A stretch of DNA of 64,000 bases from assembly GCF_003387475.1 (NCBI RefSeq), contig NZ_QUNO01000007.1, positions 434,001 to 498,000 of the forward strand, given 5' to 3'. Below the pieces are notes generated by a model. It was not told the DNA's origin. It saw only the letters and a list, made by a program, of their open reading frames with translations, and made no database searches. Made by a program: the position numbers and the translations under genes. Positions 7,796 through 17,250 of the stretch are shown piece after piece. Within the stretch, counting starts at the first letter, position 1. Every line of letters begins with the position of its first letter. Source of the stretch: Kutzneria buriramensis. GTDB taxonomy: Bacteria > Actinomycetota > Actinomycetes > Mycobacteriales > Pseudonocardiaceae.

Positions 7796-10537
7796 TCAGC
7801 TCACGCTGACCGCGGAGTCGTCGATGACGAACGAGGTCTGGAACTCGTAGTCCTCGGTGCCGGTGAATTTCAGCGTGATCTTCTGCCCGGCGTAGGGCGC
7901 CAGGCTGAAACTGTGCTGCGCGTAGCCGGTGTTGTGATCGAGGTTGGAGTACGTGTGCAGGGTGGACAGCACGCTGCCCGCGCTGTTGAGCACCTGGACT
8001 GTCAGCTTGTCATAGGCGGTGCTGCCAGTCTCGGCCGTGTCGACATGCAGCCAGAAACTGAAGTTGTAGTTGCTGCACCCGGTGGGCAGAGTGATCGACT
8101 GCGACAGGGTGTCGGTGTGCGCCTTGCCGTAACCGTCCAGCCAGGCGTCCCACGATCCGCTGTGCGGTGGTTCGGTGCTGTTGTTGGTCACCACACCGGT
8201 GCTCGCCGACCACGGCGACGCGGTGCCGGTCTCGAAGCCGGGATTGCCGAGCAACTGCGTTGGCGGGCAGGAACTTCCGGTCGGTGTCGCCGACGCCTCG
8301 GCGCTCTGAGCGCCCTCGCCTATCGCGTTCACCGCGCTGACCTTGTAGTAGTAGACCTGTCCGTTGGTCAGACCGGTGTCCGTGCAGGACAGCACGACAC
8401 CGACGTTGCCGCAGCCGCCGCTGGTCAGCAGCGTCTCGCCGCCGCTGGCCGTGCCGCGATACACCTTGTACGAGGTGATGTTGACACCGCCGTTGTTGGC
8501 CGGCGCCTGCCAGTTCAGTGAAACCTGGCCGTTGCCGCCGGTCGCGGTCAGACCGGTCGGCGCGCCCGGTGCCGTGCCAGCCACCGGATCGGCGGTGATG
8601 GTGACGCTGGACGAGGCGGTTTTCGCAGGTGACGCGCTGTCGGTGACGGTCAGGGTCGCGGTGTAGGTGCCGACGTTGTTGTAGGTGTGGCTGGGGTTCT
8701 GGGCTGTGCTGGTCGTTCCGTCGCCGAAGTTCCAGCTGTACGAGTACGGCGGCGCCCCGCCGGACGCGGCGCCGGTGAAGCCGACGTTGACGGGGATCTG
8801 GCCGGAGGTCGGCGATGCCGCGGCGGTGGCGGTCAGCGGACTGCCGGTGCTGGCGACCGTGACGGTCGCGTTGGCGGTCGCGGTGTGTGCTGGTGACGCG
8901 CTGTCGGTGACGGTGAGCGTCGCGGTGTAAGTGCCGGCGGAGTTATAGGTGTGGCTGGGGTTCTGGGTGGTGTTGGTTGTTCCGTCGCCGAAGTTCCAGC
9001 TGTATGAATAGGGGGCGGTGCCGCCGGTGGCCGAGCCGGTGAAGTTCACGCTCAGCGGGGCGTTGCCGGTTGTCGGCGACGCGGCGGCGGTGGCCGAGAG
9101 CGGTGTTGCGCCCTGTAACCACAGGTCTTCCAGCGGATCGCCCAGAGCCGACTGGTCCGCGGTGGTCATGGGGAAGGTGGACAGGCCGAGGCTGTCGTTG
9201 GGGTCGAGGATGCCCGGGTGCACGTTGTTCGCGACGCGTTCCATCGCCGCGAGCACGTTGCTGGTGGTGTATGCGACGTGCGTGATGTAGTGCTGCTTCA
9301 TGTAGGTCGGCGACGCGATCATGACGGTCGGCACCCGGTAGGTGTTGCTGACGTGGTCGGGGCCGTTGTTGCCGTTCTGCGTGTCGTCCTCGGTGACCGC
9401 GATGAGCGTGTTGTCCTTGTAGGCCGCGTTGCCCATGATCGAGGACACGACCTGGTTGGTCTCGGCGTCGTTGGTCGCGATGTCCTGGTAGGTGCCGGGG
9501 TGGTCGTTGAACAGTTCGACGTAGGAGTAGGTCGGCAGGCCGTTGGTGGAGACGTAGTTGAGGTAGTCGTTGGCGATGGTGGTGTCGGAGATGTTCTGGC
9601 CGCTGCACGCGTACTCGTTGGCGTGCAGTTCCTCGGGGATGTTCGTGCCGGGGCGGTTGGCCGGCAGCACCTCGGCGTTGCCGGTGGCGGGGTTGCGCCA
9701 GTAGCCGCTGCCGGTGCTGACCATCCAGTAGATGTCGCCGTTGGTGACGAAGGTGACCGGGGGAGTGCCGGTGCCCGACCCGGTCTGGCTGGTGCACGGG
9801 TTGGTGCCTTCGCCGGCGGGTCCGCTCGTGCCGTTGAGGAAGCGGTCGAACTCGGTGCCGGTGCCGGCGGGGTAGGACTGCTGCTGGGAGCTGGAGGCGG
9901 ACTGGGCGGAGAACAGCCACCAGTGGTTGGGGCCGCTGGGTGGTTGGGTTCCGGTGCTGTAGGAGTCCATCAAGGAGTACTGCTTGGCCAGCGCGTGCAG
10001 GTCTGGCACCTGGCTGATGTGGTTGGTGCCCTGCACCGCGCCGTTGCAGCCGGCCTGGATGGTGGTGGCGCAGTCGCCGAGGTAGTCGTCGAAGGTGTGG
10101 TTCTCCCGCACGATGATCACGAAGTGGGTGAACGGCGGGAAATACGGCGAGGTGGGGTTGATGGCCTGGGTCGGCTGCTGCACGGTTTCGGTGCACACCA
10201 GTGACGTACAGCCACGGATCGACCGCTGCGTCTGATGATTGGTGACGCGGAAGTCCTTGGGCTGCGGGAACTTCGTGAACTCCACGCCCGGCTTGGCGAA
10301 ACTCGCCCCGTCGCAGTTGTAGTCATCGGGCTTGTAGGACTGCGGACGGTCGCCCTCGGGCAGGTCCTTGGCGTCGTCGGGATCAGTGTTGGGGTTCCAG
10401 TTCTTCAGCGTGCACGAGCCGACGCCGGTCGCGGGCTGGACGCCGGCGTCCGCGTCCGTGGCCAGCGCGGTTCCGACCACCGACAAGCCGAGGACAGCGA
10501 CGCTCGCCACCCACCTCTTCCATCTGATCATCGACAC
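7796..10537 (-). CDS. Secreted phosphoesterase (PF04185-type) with two PKD domains, one FnIII domain and a C-terminal binding module
   Basis: 913 residues. An N-terminal signal peptide ends near residue 32. The catalytic domain, about residues 136-480, carries the phosphoesterase/phospholipase C-like signature [17 protein letters not shown] and later [11 protein letters not shown] and TEDDTQNG, metal- and substrate-site segments of the family. Two PKD domains follow (about 484-563 and 565-650; [11 protein letters not shown] in both), then a fibronectin type III domain (about 656-750; [20 protein letters not shown]). A C-terminal jelly-roll-like module (about 755-912; [17 protein letters not shown]) resembles carbohydrate-binding or proprotein-associated modules. 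Family members cleave phosphate esters, including phospholipids. The exact substrate is unknown. Confidence 0.9.
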   Translation of the reverse strand: MSMIRWKRWVASVAVLGLSVVGTALATDADAGVQPATGVGSCTLKNWNPNTDPDDAKDLPEGDRPQSYKPDDYNCDGASFAKPGVEFTKFPQPKDFRVTNHQTQRSIRGCTSLVCTETVQQPTQAINPTSPYFPPFTHFVIIVRENHTFDDYLGDCATTIQAGCNGAVQGTNHISQVPDLHALAKQYSLMDSYSTGTQPPSGPNHWWLFSAQSASSSQQQSYPAGTGTEFDRFLNGTSGPAGEGTNPCTSQTGSGTGTPPVTFVTNGDIYWMVSTGSGYWRNPATGNAEVLPANRPGTNIPEELHANEYACSGQNISDTTIANDYLNYVSTNGLPTYSYVELFNDHPGTYQDIATNDAETNQVVSSIMGNAAYKDNTLIAVTEDDTQNGNNGPDHVSNTYRVPTVMIASPTYMKQHYITHVAYTTSNVLAAMERVANNVHPGILDPNDSLGLSTFPMTTADQSALGDPLEDLWLQGATPLSATAAASPTTGNAPLSVNFTGSATGGTAPYSYSWNFGDGTTNTTQNPSHTYNSAGTYTATLTVTDSASPAHTATANATVTVASTGSPLTATAAASPTSGQIPVNVGFTGAASGGAPPYSYSWNFGDGTTSTAQNPSHTYNNVGTYTATLTVTDSASPAKTASSSVTITADPVAGTAPGAPTGLTATGGNGQVSLNWQAPANNGGVNITSYKVYRGTASGGETLLTSGGCGNVGVVLSCTDTGLTNGQVYYYKVSAVNAIGEGAQSAEASATPTGSSCPPTQLLGNPGFETGTASPWSASTGVVTNNSTEPPHSGSWDAWLDGYGKAHTDTLSQSITLPTGCSNYNFSFWLHVDTAETGSTAYDKLTVQVLNSAGSVLSTLHTYSNLDHNTGYAQHSFSLAPYAGQKITLKFTGTEDYEFQTSFVIDDSAVSVS
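8585..9075. repeat. Tandem, nearly identical PKD-domain coding repeats
   Basis: The DNA encoding the two PKD domains (about 8830-9075 and 8585-8829) is repeated, with long stretches nearly identical at nucleotide level around [11 protein letters not shown] and [15 protein letters not shown]. This indicates recent internal duplication or gene conversion. Confidence 0.75.
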
Positions 10538-10772
10538 TCCTCACACCAGAGGCACCGACGTGTGGTCGGACGACCACTGCTCCGTATGGTGGGAGTGACC
10601 TACCGCTGCGACTACAGCCGTGTAGAAGTTTTGAGGGCCGGTTATCGCCATATTCACTTTGCTGGTCGTTCGCATCGGCGGGCGCCGGTGTCGAGGAATC
10701 GGAAATGTGGCGATCTGACCGTTCGGAGCCGATTTGTCCGCGGCTGCGCCCAAGGTTCAGAGGGCCGCGTCC

Positions 10773-11438
10773 TCACCGGTCACCTTCCGTCGCGGTCGGG
10801 GCCTGCGGCCGTGGGTTGGCGATGTTGTCCGCCCCGTCGTGGATGTTGCCGCGGCGACGGATCGCCCGGCGGTGACGAAAGGCCGTTCGCCCCAGGGCCA
10901 CGTGCGCGGCCACCGCGATGACCTTCAGCAGGATGATCGCCAGGACGACGTCGGCACCCCAACTCGCCCACGCCGAGGACGCCAGCGCGCCGCCGAGCAA
11001 CCCGAGATGTGCGGCGATGGCCAGCGCGGCGACCACGACGATCAGCAGCGTGCGCCCGTGCCGCCGAGGCTGCTGAGCCATGGTGGTGGCTTCGGGCGTC
11101 GTGCCGGACTGCCAGCGCACGGTGAGCCGGTCGCGCCTGCCGATCGTTTCCAGCCGCCGAGTCATGCCGTCCTGGAGTCGCCGCAGCGCGTCCTCGTCGT
11201 CGGCTTCCGCCCGAACCGTCAACATGTCCGCGGTGGCCTGAAGGGTGCATGTGCCCTCGGCGAAGCGGATCGTTCCCGCCGTGTCTGACCACTCCACGTG
11301 TGTCACGGCGGGCGGCTGGCCGTCGTGGGCGCGGGGCATTCGGTGCCGCATCCGGCCCATCTGGTTGAGATGTCCGCAGAGTTGGCCGAGGTAGCGGCCG
11401 GCTCGCGCGGTCGGGATGTGCGCGGTGGCGGTCGGCAT
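10773..11438 (-). CDS. DUF2218-domain protein with C-terminal membrane segments
   Basis: 221 residues. The first about 95 residues match the DUF2218 pattern of small actinobacterial proteins (AHIPTARAGRYLGQLCGHL near the start; TIRFAEGTCTLQATADMLTV in the core). Residues about 128-165 form one or two hydrophobic membrane segments (TLLIVVVAALAIAAHLGLLG; VVLAIILLKVIAVAAHVAL), followed by a basic tail. DUF2218 proteins often sit beside iron or heme uptake genes, but no such partner is seen here and the fusion to a membrane tail is less usual. The methyltransferase gene ends 22 bases upstream of this start, so the two could be cotranscribed. Confidence 0.75.
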   Translation of the reverse strand: MPTATAHIPTARAGRYLGQLCGHLNQMGRMRHRMPRAHDGQPPAVTHVEWSDTAGTIRFAEGTCTLQATADMLTVRAEADDEDALRRLQDGMTRRLETIGRRDRLTVRWQSGTTPEATTMAQQPRRHGRTLLIVVVAALAIAAHLGLLGGALASSAWASWGADVVLAIILLKVIAVAAHVALGRTAFRHRRAIRRRGNIHDGADNIANPRPQAPTATEGDR

Positions 11439-11459
11439 TGCGATGTCCTTGTCCGGTGG

Positions 11460-12065
11460 TCAGCGTCGGGTGAGGGTCGCGAACCAGGCGCGGACGCCGT
11501 CGGAGTCGGTGGTGATCTCGATGGTGGCCGGTTTCAGGGTGTCGATCTGCCACCCGTCGGTGAACGCGGCCGTGATGTCGGAGTGCGTCAGCCGGTGAGG
11601 TCCCCGGTCGCCGGGCTGCTCCTCGCTGAAGCCGAGAATGAAGTACCGGCCGCCCGGCGACAGCGCCGACCGAAGACTGTCCACATAGTCCGCACGGTCG
11701 GCGTCGGCGAAGATGCGGAACAACCCGCAGTCGAGCACCGTGTCGAACCGCTCGCCCAGTTCGCCGAGCCGGCGGGCGTCGTGGCGCAGGAATCGTGCCG
11801 AGCGGCCACGGTCGCGCGCCTTCTGCTCGGCGGTGCGCAGCGCGTTCGCGGCCAGGTCGACGCCGGTGGCATCCAGGCCGAGGCCGGCGGCCATCAGCGC
11901 GTGCTCGCCGGTGCCGCAGCCGACGTCGAGCACCCGGCCGCGGATCGCGCCCGCCTCGGCCAGGGCGAGAAACGCCGGCTGGGGACGGCCGATGTCCCAG
12001 GGCGGCGGGCTGGCGTAGCGGTCGTCGGGCGCCGTGACACCGCGATGAGGAGGCGTGGTGGGCAT
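11460..12065 (-). CDS. Class I SAM-dependent methyltransferase
   Basis: 201 residues from ATG at 12065. The glycine-rich SAM-binding motif I is VLDVGCGTGEH near residue 45, followed by an acidic motif II end (ATGVDLA) and FRIFADADRADYVDSLRSAL in the region after motif III. Longer upstream starts would run through the operator and into the divergent gene, so 12065 is preferred. The substrate cannot be inferred; small SAM methyltransferases of this type act on tellurite, thiopurines, small phenols or unknown metabolites. It is divergent from a TetR gene with a palindrome between them, so it is probably that regulator's target. Confidence 0.85.
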   Translation of the reverse strand: MPTTPPHRGVTAPDDRYASPPPWDIGRPQPAFLALAEAGAIRGRVLDVGCGTGEHALMAAGLGLDATGVDLAANALRTAEQKARDRGRSARFLRHDARRLGELGERFDTVLDCGLFRIFADADRADYVDSLRSALSPGGRYFILGFSEEQPGDRGPHRLTHSDITAAFTDGWQIDTLKPATIEITTDSDGVRAWFATLTRR

Positions 12066-12080
12066 GGGGAGATAGTTATC

Positions 12081-12095
12081 GAGACAATGTGTCTC
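12081..12095. promoter_or_regulatory. TetR operator candidate
   Basis: Perfect palindrome GAGACA-ATG-TGTCTC between the divergent methyltransferase (start 12065) and TetR (start 12118 or 12142) genes. A further half-site-like TGTC/GACA occurs to its right (12096-12114). The position would block both promoters, as expected for a self-regulating TetR. Confidence 0.75.
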
Positions 12096-12141
12096 TGTCA
12101 ATACAGTGTGTCCCGACATGGGCGGTCTGTATGCTGGGCGG

Positions 12142-12717
12142 GTGCCGAAGCTGTGGACGGAAACGGTCGACGCGCACCGCGCGGCGGTGCGGGAGGCGAT
12201 CCTGGACACCGCCGCGGCCCTGGTGGCCGAGCAGGGGCTGACGGCGGTGACGATGTCCCGCATCGCCGAACGGGCCGGCATCGGGCGCGCCACCCTGTAC
12301 AAGTACTTTCCCGATGTCGAGGCGATCCTGGTCGCGTGGCACGAACGCCACGTCGCCGACCATCTGCGGCGTCTCACCGAGATCCGGGACCAGGCGGGCG
12401 CGCCCGGGGGGCGGCTCGACGCGGCGCTGGAGTTCTACGCGTTCATCGCCCACAACCGTGGCCGCCACAACCCCGACATCTCGGCGCTGCTGCACCACGG
12501 CGAGCAGATGGTGCACGCGCAGCGGCAACTGCTCGACGTGACCGCGAGCCTTCTCGCCGAGGCCGCCGCGGCCGGCGAGGTCCGTGACGACATCGAGCCG
12601 GCCGAGCTGGCCGCCTACTGCCTACACGCCCTCGGCGCCGCCAGCGGGCTGCCCTCGCAAGCCGCCGTACGCCGACTCGTGAAGGTGACCACGGCCGGCC
12701 TGCGGCCTTCCCGTTGA
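12142..12717 (+). CDS. TetR/AcrR-family regulator
   Basis: 191 residues if started at GTG 12142; ATG at 12118 is an in-frame alternative. The N-terminal HTH reads LTAVTMSRIAERAGIGRATL followed by YKYFPD, the typical TetR recognition helix. The C-terminal ligand domain is helical (ISALLHHGEQMVHAQRQ). TetR repressors release DNA on binding a small ligand. The likely targets are itself and the divergent methyltransferase gene through the palindrome at 12081-12095. It converges on a DUF305 lipoprotein gene with a shared hairpin terminator. Confidence 0.9.
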   Translation: MPKLWTETVDAHRAAVREAILDTAAALVAEQGLTAVTMSRIAERAGIGRATLYKYFPDVEAILVAWHERHVADHLRRLTEIRDQAGAPGGRLDAALEFYAFIAHNRGRHNPDISALLHHGEQMVHAQRQLLDVTASLLAEAAAAGEVRDDIEPAELAAYCLHALGAASGLPSQAAVRRLVKVTTAGLRPSR

Positions 12718-12754
12718 CGACGTGGTCACTGGTTCGACGGCACATCCGCGGATG

Positions 12755-12789
12755 GGGGTGGGTGCGTCAGGACTCGACGCACCCACCCC
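12755..12789. terminator. Bidirectional hairpin terminator
   Basis: Fourteen-base perfect arms (GGGGTGGGTGCGTC and complement) around a 7-nt loop lie midway between the convergent TetR and DUF305 genes. Confidence 0.8.
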
Positions 12790-12801
12790 ATCCAGCGAGG
12801 A

Positions 12802-13440
12802 TCAGCTCTGGCCGAGTAGGCCCTTCATCTCGGTGATCTCGGCCTGCTGCCCGTCGATGATCTTCTGGGCCAGCGTCTTGGCGTCGGTGCTACTGCCCTG
12901 GGCGAGCTCGGTCTTGGCCATGTCGATGGCGCCCTGGTGGTGTTGGACCATCATCTGCAGCCACATCGTGTCGAAGTCGCCGCCCTTGACGGTCTGCAGC
13001 TTGGCCATGTCGGCGTCGCTCATCATGCCGGGCATCGGCCGGCCGTCGCCCATGCCCGGCATGGCCGACGTGCTGCTCATACCCGGCATAGCGCCCATGC
13101 TCGTGGTCGCCGGTGCCGCGCCCCATTGGTTCAGCCAGGCGGTCATTTGCTGGATCTGGGGGTCCTGGGCCTTCTGGATCCGGCCGGCGAGGGCGGTGAC
13201 CTTGGCGTTGGTGGTCCGGCCGGACACCAGCTTGGCCATGGCGAGAGCCTGCTGGTGGTGCGGGATCATCTGCTGGGCGAAGGCGACGTCGGCGTTGTTG
13301 TGATTACTTTGCTGGGTGGCGGACGCGGTCGTGCTGGTCATGCCCGCCATGCCGCTGGTGGTGGTGCCGCCGCACGCGGTGAGCACGGCGCCGAGAGCCA
13401 GGACGGCCAGTGCCGTCCTAACCAGGTTCTTGCTGGTCAC
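12802..13440 (-). CDS. DUF305 lipoprotein with methionine-rich linker
   Basis: 212 residues. A lipoprotein signal peptide ends in the lipobox LTAC, so the mature protein is anchored outside the membrane. Two DUF305 halves carry the family's paired histidines: MIPHHQQALAMAKL and MVQHHQGAIDMAKTEL. Between them is an unusually Met-rich linker with repeated MPGM motifs (AMPGM, AMPGMGDGRPMPGMM). DUF305 proteins are ferritin-like four-helix proteins associated with copper resistance; His-His and Met-x-x-Met patterns would suit Cu(I) binding. The gene downstream (13531-13935, same strand but transcribed first) encodes a His-rich DUF6153 protein. The pair is often seen together in actinomycetes. Confidence 0.88.
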   Translation of the reverse strand: MTSKNLVRTALAVLALGAVLTACGGTTTSGMAGMTSTTASATQQSNHNNADVAFAQQMIPHHQQALAMAKLVSGRTTNAKVTALAGRIQKAQDPQIQQMTAWLNQWGAAPATTSMGAMPGMSSTSAMPGMGDGRPMPGMMSDADMAKLQTVKGGDFDTMWLQMMVQHHQGAIDMAKTELAQGSSTDAKTLAQKIIDGQQAEITEMKGLLGQS

Positions 13441-13530
13441 GATAGGTCCTCACGTTCTCAAGTGGTCGTGCGTGCTGGGACTGGATGTGCGGCGCGCCAC
13501 TTCACATTCGGGCGCGCGGCACTGGTCCTG

Positions 13531-13935
13531 TCACAGCCGCAGGACACACAGGGAGGCGAGGAGATCGCCGGAGACATATCTGTGTGGAGGCGCTCGACTG
13601 AGCTGAGCGGCTGTCGACTGCCGGTCGTGGCGTTCGGTTTCGGTTTGTCCTCGTCGCCACAGCAGCCACCCGATGACCAAGCCAGCGAGTGCGACCAGTA
13701 CGGCCAGGCACAGATGCATCATGTCGTGATCGTGCCCGGGGGAGTTGCCGTGGTCCGGGCAGCACGGCGAGTCCGCCGCCGGCATGGCCTGCCCCGAGGC
13801 GTCAGCCGTCGTCACCGACGCGGGGGATGCGTGCGCCGGGTCGTGGGCGACCAGGCTGTGCATGCAGAGCAGCCCGAACACGAGCGCGGCCAGCAATGCC
13901 CATCGCGGGGCTGCCGGACGCGTCGAGGAAACCAC
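13531..13935 (-). CDS. DUF6153-like small membrane protein
   Basis: About 134 residues from GTG at 13935; the start is uncertain because GGAGG sits very close to it and the frame stays open further upstream. Two hydrophobic segments (WALLAALVFGLLCMHSLVA and LCLAVLVALAGLVIGWLLW) flank an extracytoplasmic stretch with clustered Cys and His (CCPDHGNSPGHDHDMMH). The protein ends with CVLRL, a conserved-looking tail of this family. The Cys/His loop suggests metal binding. Its place upstream of the DUF305 lipoprotein gene on the same strand suggests a joint role in copper handling at the cell surface (inference). Confidence 0.72.
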   Translation of the reverse strand: MVSSTRPAAPRWALLAALVFGLLCMHSLVAHDPAHASPASVTTADASGQAMPAADSPCCPDHGNSPGHDHDMMHLCLAVLVALAGLVIGWLLWRRGQTETERHDRQSTAAQLSRAPPHRYVSGDLLASLCVLRL

Positions 13936-14388
13936 GCCTCCACGGTAGGCCCGGCACTGTCTGTTCGCCGCGCCGGGGTGATCGGTTGTCTCCGGCACCA
14001 CGTTGGGTACGGGGCGAGCGGCTGCGCGGTGCACCGGCGCGGTCACGGCCCGTGCGGCGGCCTGGCAGACACTGCTGCCCGACGGCGCTTCCGCGGGCAG
14101 AACCTGAGAGGTCCGCACCCGCCGCCGACCATCGCCGATCGGTCAGGTCTTGGCGACCCGGTTCACCGATCTGCCCAACGCGTACGCCACCTTCCGCAGC
14201 ATCCGGCGGGCCGTGCGTCCGTGAAGACCGGCCTGGTCCGGCGGCTGGACACCGAGGAACTGGAAGGGGTGCGTCATGCCAGTCGCGTCCTGCCTCGGCG
14301 TGCTGGCCGGTTTGGTGACCGCTTCGCCTTCTACCCCACCCTGTTCGGCGGCGGAGGGCGGTTCGATGTCGCAACGGCCAGGACGTCT
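13936..14388. other. Intergenic stretch with no recognisable gene
   Basis: About 450 bases. Short peptides with coding-like composition occur on the plus strand (for example GQVLATRFTDLPNAYATFRS near 14140), interrupted by stops. They may be relics, but I cannot assign them. Confidence 0.4.
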
Positions 14389-14859
14389 TCATCCTGATCC
14401 TTTTTTGGTGATGTCGGTATCCGTGGTCGGCGCTCGATCGGCTCCTGAGCACGAGATCACCGCCCACACGCATTTGCCGCCGACTCCGGGTTCGTCTCGC
14501 ACGCCCCACTCATCAGCCAGTTGGTCCAGGATGATCAGACCACGTCCTCGCACTTGATCGACGTGGCCAGGGCTGATGCGCGGATGCTTGGTGTTGTTGT
14601 CGTCTACTTCGATGCGTACGCGACCCGGCTCGGGGGAATGCTTGAGTCGAACCTGCCGCGCTCCGCCCCCGTGGTCGTATGCGTTGGTGACCAACTCCAC
14701 CGCCACCAACAGCACGTCACCGAGGTGGGTCTTGTTCAGGTGGGCGAGTGTCTGTCCGCACCGCTGCCGCAGCTGTACCAAGGGTGGAGCTAGTGGTCGT
14801 TCAGGTCCAGAGTGAACGAGTTGTCGTCGCATGTCGCATCCGTACCGGCCATCGTGCAC
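14389..14859 (-). CDS. RsbW-like ATP-binding protein (HATPase_c_2, anti-sigma type)
   Basis: 156 residues from ATG 14859, or 147 from ATG 14832. GHKL ATPase motifs are visible: the N-box around VAVELVTNAYDHGGG, the D-box like VRIEVDDNN, and the G-box with GRGLIILDQLADEWGV. This is the stand-alone serine kinase fold that in actinomycetes partners with anti-anti-sigma factors (STAS) or PP2C phosphatases to control sigma factors. No partner is encoded next to it, which is common for these orphan copies. Confidence 0.88.
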   Translation of the reverse strand: MHDGRYGCDMRRQLVHSGPERPLAPPLVQLRQRCGQTLAHLNKTHLGDVLLVAVELVTNAYDHGGGARQVRLKHSPEPGRVRIEVDDNNTKHPRISPGHVDQVRGRGLIILDQLADEWGVRDEPGVGGKCVWAVISCSGADRAPTTDTDITKKGSG

Positions 14860-15725
14860 CCGCTTCTGGACCTTTGCCCTCGCTGCTGAAGGCGCGCGGC
14901 CAAGGCTGCCCGGCTCGATGAGTGGTTAATCAGCCCGCAGAACGCGTTTCCCGAGCGTCTTTGCTAGATCGCCGCGTACGCCCCGCGCGAGCGACGTGGG
15001 GCGGTAGAGCACGCTCCAACTGTGGATGATCCCCGTGGGCGTCCTGTCCGCGTACCGGGTCACGCTGGTGGTTCTCGAGGCGCTGCGCAGTACAGTGCCG
15101 GCCTGGACTGGCTGCAGATCCTCGGCATGGGCCCGGTGCCCGCAAGTCGGTGTCGCCCGGTGGCTGCTCCGTAGTCTCGGTGATGCCGCGACACCATGTA
15201 TGAGGCGGTCCCTGGCACCAGGGGGGAGGGGTGCCAGGGACCATCGTCAGCCTAGCGCCGCTCCACGCACTGTGGCCAGGCCGGTAACCCGCGAGAAGCG
15301 GGAACAGTCGGTCTCTCGAGGATGAGGTGCCGCGGTTTCAAACGTGCTGCGCTCTTCACGAGAGGCCTCCCTGTCTGCGAGGGCACGAGAGGCCACCTGT
15401 TGCCGGTTCGCACTCGGACCGCCCGGCAACAGCTGCGGCGTTCAGCGCTGCCGGCCGGCGCCTGTCAGAGTGCCGCACCGGATGTCCTGGCGGGAAAGGG
15501 GAAACACGGCGAACCCTTACAATCAGGCGGCCGTGAACACCTCGCCGCCCTGCGCTGGCGCTCGGCGCGGGCTCGTTGCACGGCCGTCGATGCGCGCGCC
15601 AGTCGAGTGAAGCGGTCCGCCTCAAACCTGTTCGGTTGTCCTGTTGACGTCTGCGGCGTTGTTTCGCCAAGTTAACGGCCGGGAGCGTGTTGTTCGGGCT
15701 GTGGTGTGGACCGCACACTGGCCAC
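14860..15725. other. Gene-free stretch of about 0.87 kb
   Basis: No protein-like frame is recognisable on either strand. The only structured element I see is the strong hairpin at 15207-15242. Confidence 0.5.
15207..15242. terminator. Isolated 13-bp perfect hairpin
   Basis: GGTCCCTGGCACC and its exact complement flank a purine-only 10-nt loop (AGGGGGGAGG). There is no T-run and no gene within 300 bases on either side, so a terminator is only one possibility. A structured RNA or the end of a small element are alternatives. Confidence 0.45.
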
Positions 15726-16772
15726 ATGATTGCGCTGGTGCGTGCGGGGAAAGATCGTGTTGGCGCTCTACCCGGTGTCCGGCCCGGGGCACGGATTTTC
15801 GCGGTCGCCGCCTGCTACTACGTCGCCGGCGAACTCGGACTCCTGTCGGCAATCGTGCGCGGCCAGGTCAGCCCCCTGTGGCCGCCGACCGGGGTCGCCC
15901 TGGTATTCCTGTTGCTGTGGGGTCTTCGGGTGTGGCCGGGGATCACGCTCGGGGCGTTCCTGGTCAATATTCCGGTCGGTCCGTCGGTTCCGGTCATCGC
16001 GGTGATTGCCCTGGGGAACACGCTTGCCCCCGTGGTTGCCTGTCTGTTGCTCGCGCGAGTGCGGTTCAGCATCGACCTACGTCGGATGCGAGACGCGCTC
16101 TGCCTGGTGTTCTTGGGGGCCTTCGCCGGGATGCTGATCAGCGCGACCGTGGGCAGCGCCATGTTGGTTACCGCAGGCTCGGTACAGGCGAGTCAACTCT
16201 GGTCGACATGGTGGGTGTGGTGGACGGGGGACGCGATCGGGGTGCTCATCGTGGTGCCGTTCGTGCTCGCCGCGCGCGCCGTACGGGCGCCGCTCGACGT
16301 TCGGTCCTGTCGGTGGTGGGCGGAAGCTGTGGCACTGCTGGTGAGCGCCCTGGTTGTGATGGCGTGCGCGACGAGGATCCCTGGACATTGGTTCTTCCTC
16401 GTCTTCCCGGTCCTGATCTGGGCCGCGTGTCGTTTCGAGCTGGCAGGGGCCAGCGTGTGCGTACTGATCGTGACGACGATGGCAACCCTCGCCGCGGCAG
16501 AGCGGTCCGGCCCGTTCACCGGGCTTGGTGTGGTGCGCACAATGGCTCAACTGCAAGTCTTCAACGGGACGGCGGCGCTGACTGGCCTGCTACTCGCCGT
16601 GCTGACCGCCCAACGCAATCACGCCAGGCTGGCGATCAAGGGGGCCTGTGCGCAGCTCGCCACGACGTTGGCTGACTGTCATCAAGACATGACCTTGCTC
16701 GAACACCTCCTCGGGAAGCCTTCCGCAGAAGTAGAAGAAGCAGGCTCGCTCTCCAGTCGTGAAGGCAAGTAG
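15726..16772 (+). CDS. MASE1-domain integral membrane protein without output domain
   Basis: About 348 residues from ATG 15726. Eight or so hydrophobic segments fill residues about 15-300. The MASE1 sensory-domain pattern is recognisable: YYVAGELGLL, VSPLWPPTGVAL, TWWVWWTGDAIGVLIVVP and GHWFFLVFPVLIWAACRFELAGA. In most proteins MASE1 precedes a GGDEF, histidine kinase or phosphatase module. Here only about 50 soluble residues follow (a short helical tail ending SSREGK). It may therefore work as a small-molecule or membrane-state sensor with a separate partner, or as a transport-like protein. Confidence 0.8.
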   Translation: MIALVRAGKDRVGALPGVRPGARIFAVAACYYVAGELGLLSAIVRGQVSPLWPPTGVALVFLLLWGLRVWPGITLGAFLVNIPVGPSVPVIAVIALGNTLAPVVACLLLARVRFSIDLRRMRDALCLVFLGAFAGMLISATVGSAMLVTAGSVQASQLWSTWWVWWTGDAIGVLIVVPFVLAARAVRAPLDVRSCRWWAEAVALLVSALVVMACATRIPGHWFFLVFPVLIWAACRFELAGASVCVLIVTTMATLAAAERSGPFTGLGVVRTMAQLQVFNGTAALTGLLLAVLTAQRNHARLAIKGACAQLATTLADCHQDMTLLEHLLGKPSAEVEEAGSLSSREGK

Positions 16773-17250
16773 TCCTCCCTGCGTCTCAGTGTGACGCGAC
16801 GACGTAGCGGGACGTCGGTTCGCCGGCTAGTCAGGGTCGCCGCCACAGCACGGACCTCCGACACATCGTCATCGCCGATTGGCGCCAGGTTCGCTCGTCA
16901 TGAACATGCGGGAGCCGGAGGCCACGGAGTATGTCCGCGATGGAGACCAGATGCGTGCGCCGACCGCGGCCATCGGTGTGACTGTTGGCTTTTGTCAGCC
17001 GGTAGCGCGTGTGCACCGTCAACTCGTGCGGTGTTGTGCAGCTACGACGACCTCCCCGAAGTTCGACACGTTGCGAGTCACTTCGATGCTGCGGTCGGAG
17101 TATGCCTTGGCACAAGGCATGTTCCGCAGGATGCTGGGCGTTCACACTGAACGTGATGGAGCAGAACTGGAGCAGGGATGTGTGTTGAACCTACACTGAA
17201 CAGCGTTGTAGGGCACTCAAGTGCAGTGACCGCAACGGGTTTGACGTGGC
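16773..17250. other. No recognisable gene
   Basis: About 480 bases between the MASE1 gene and the att-like scar. Short frames exist on both strands, but none has family resemblance or convincing codon use. Confidence 0.4.

Noticed and set aside
8585-9075. Repeats that might be a CRISPR array or satellite
   Set aside because: They are in-frame PKD-domain coding repeats of about 245 bp, not short spaced repeats. No CRISPR or cas gene is seen anywhere.
8943-10204. Long open frames antisense or alternate to the phosphoesterase gene (His/Arg-rich 417 codons, and 328 codons on the other strand)
   Set aside because: Both are shadows of the phosphoesterase coding sequence; their low-complexity composition is typical of alternate frames in high-GC DNA.
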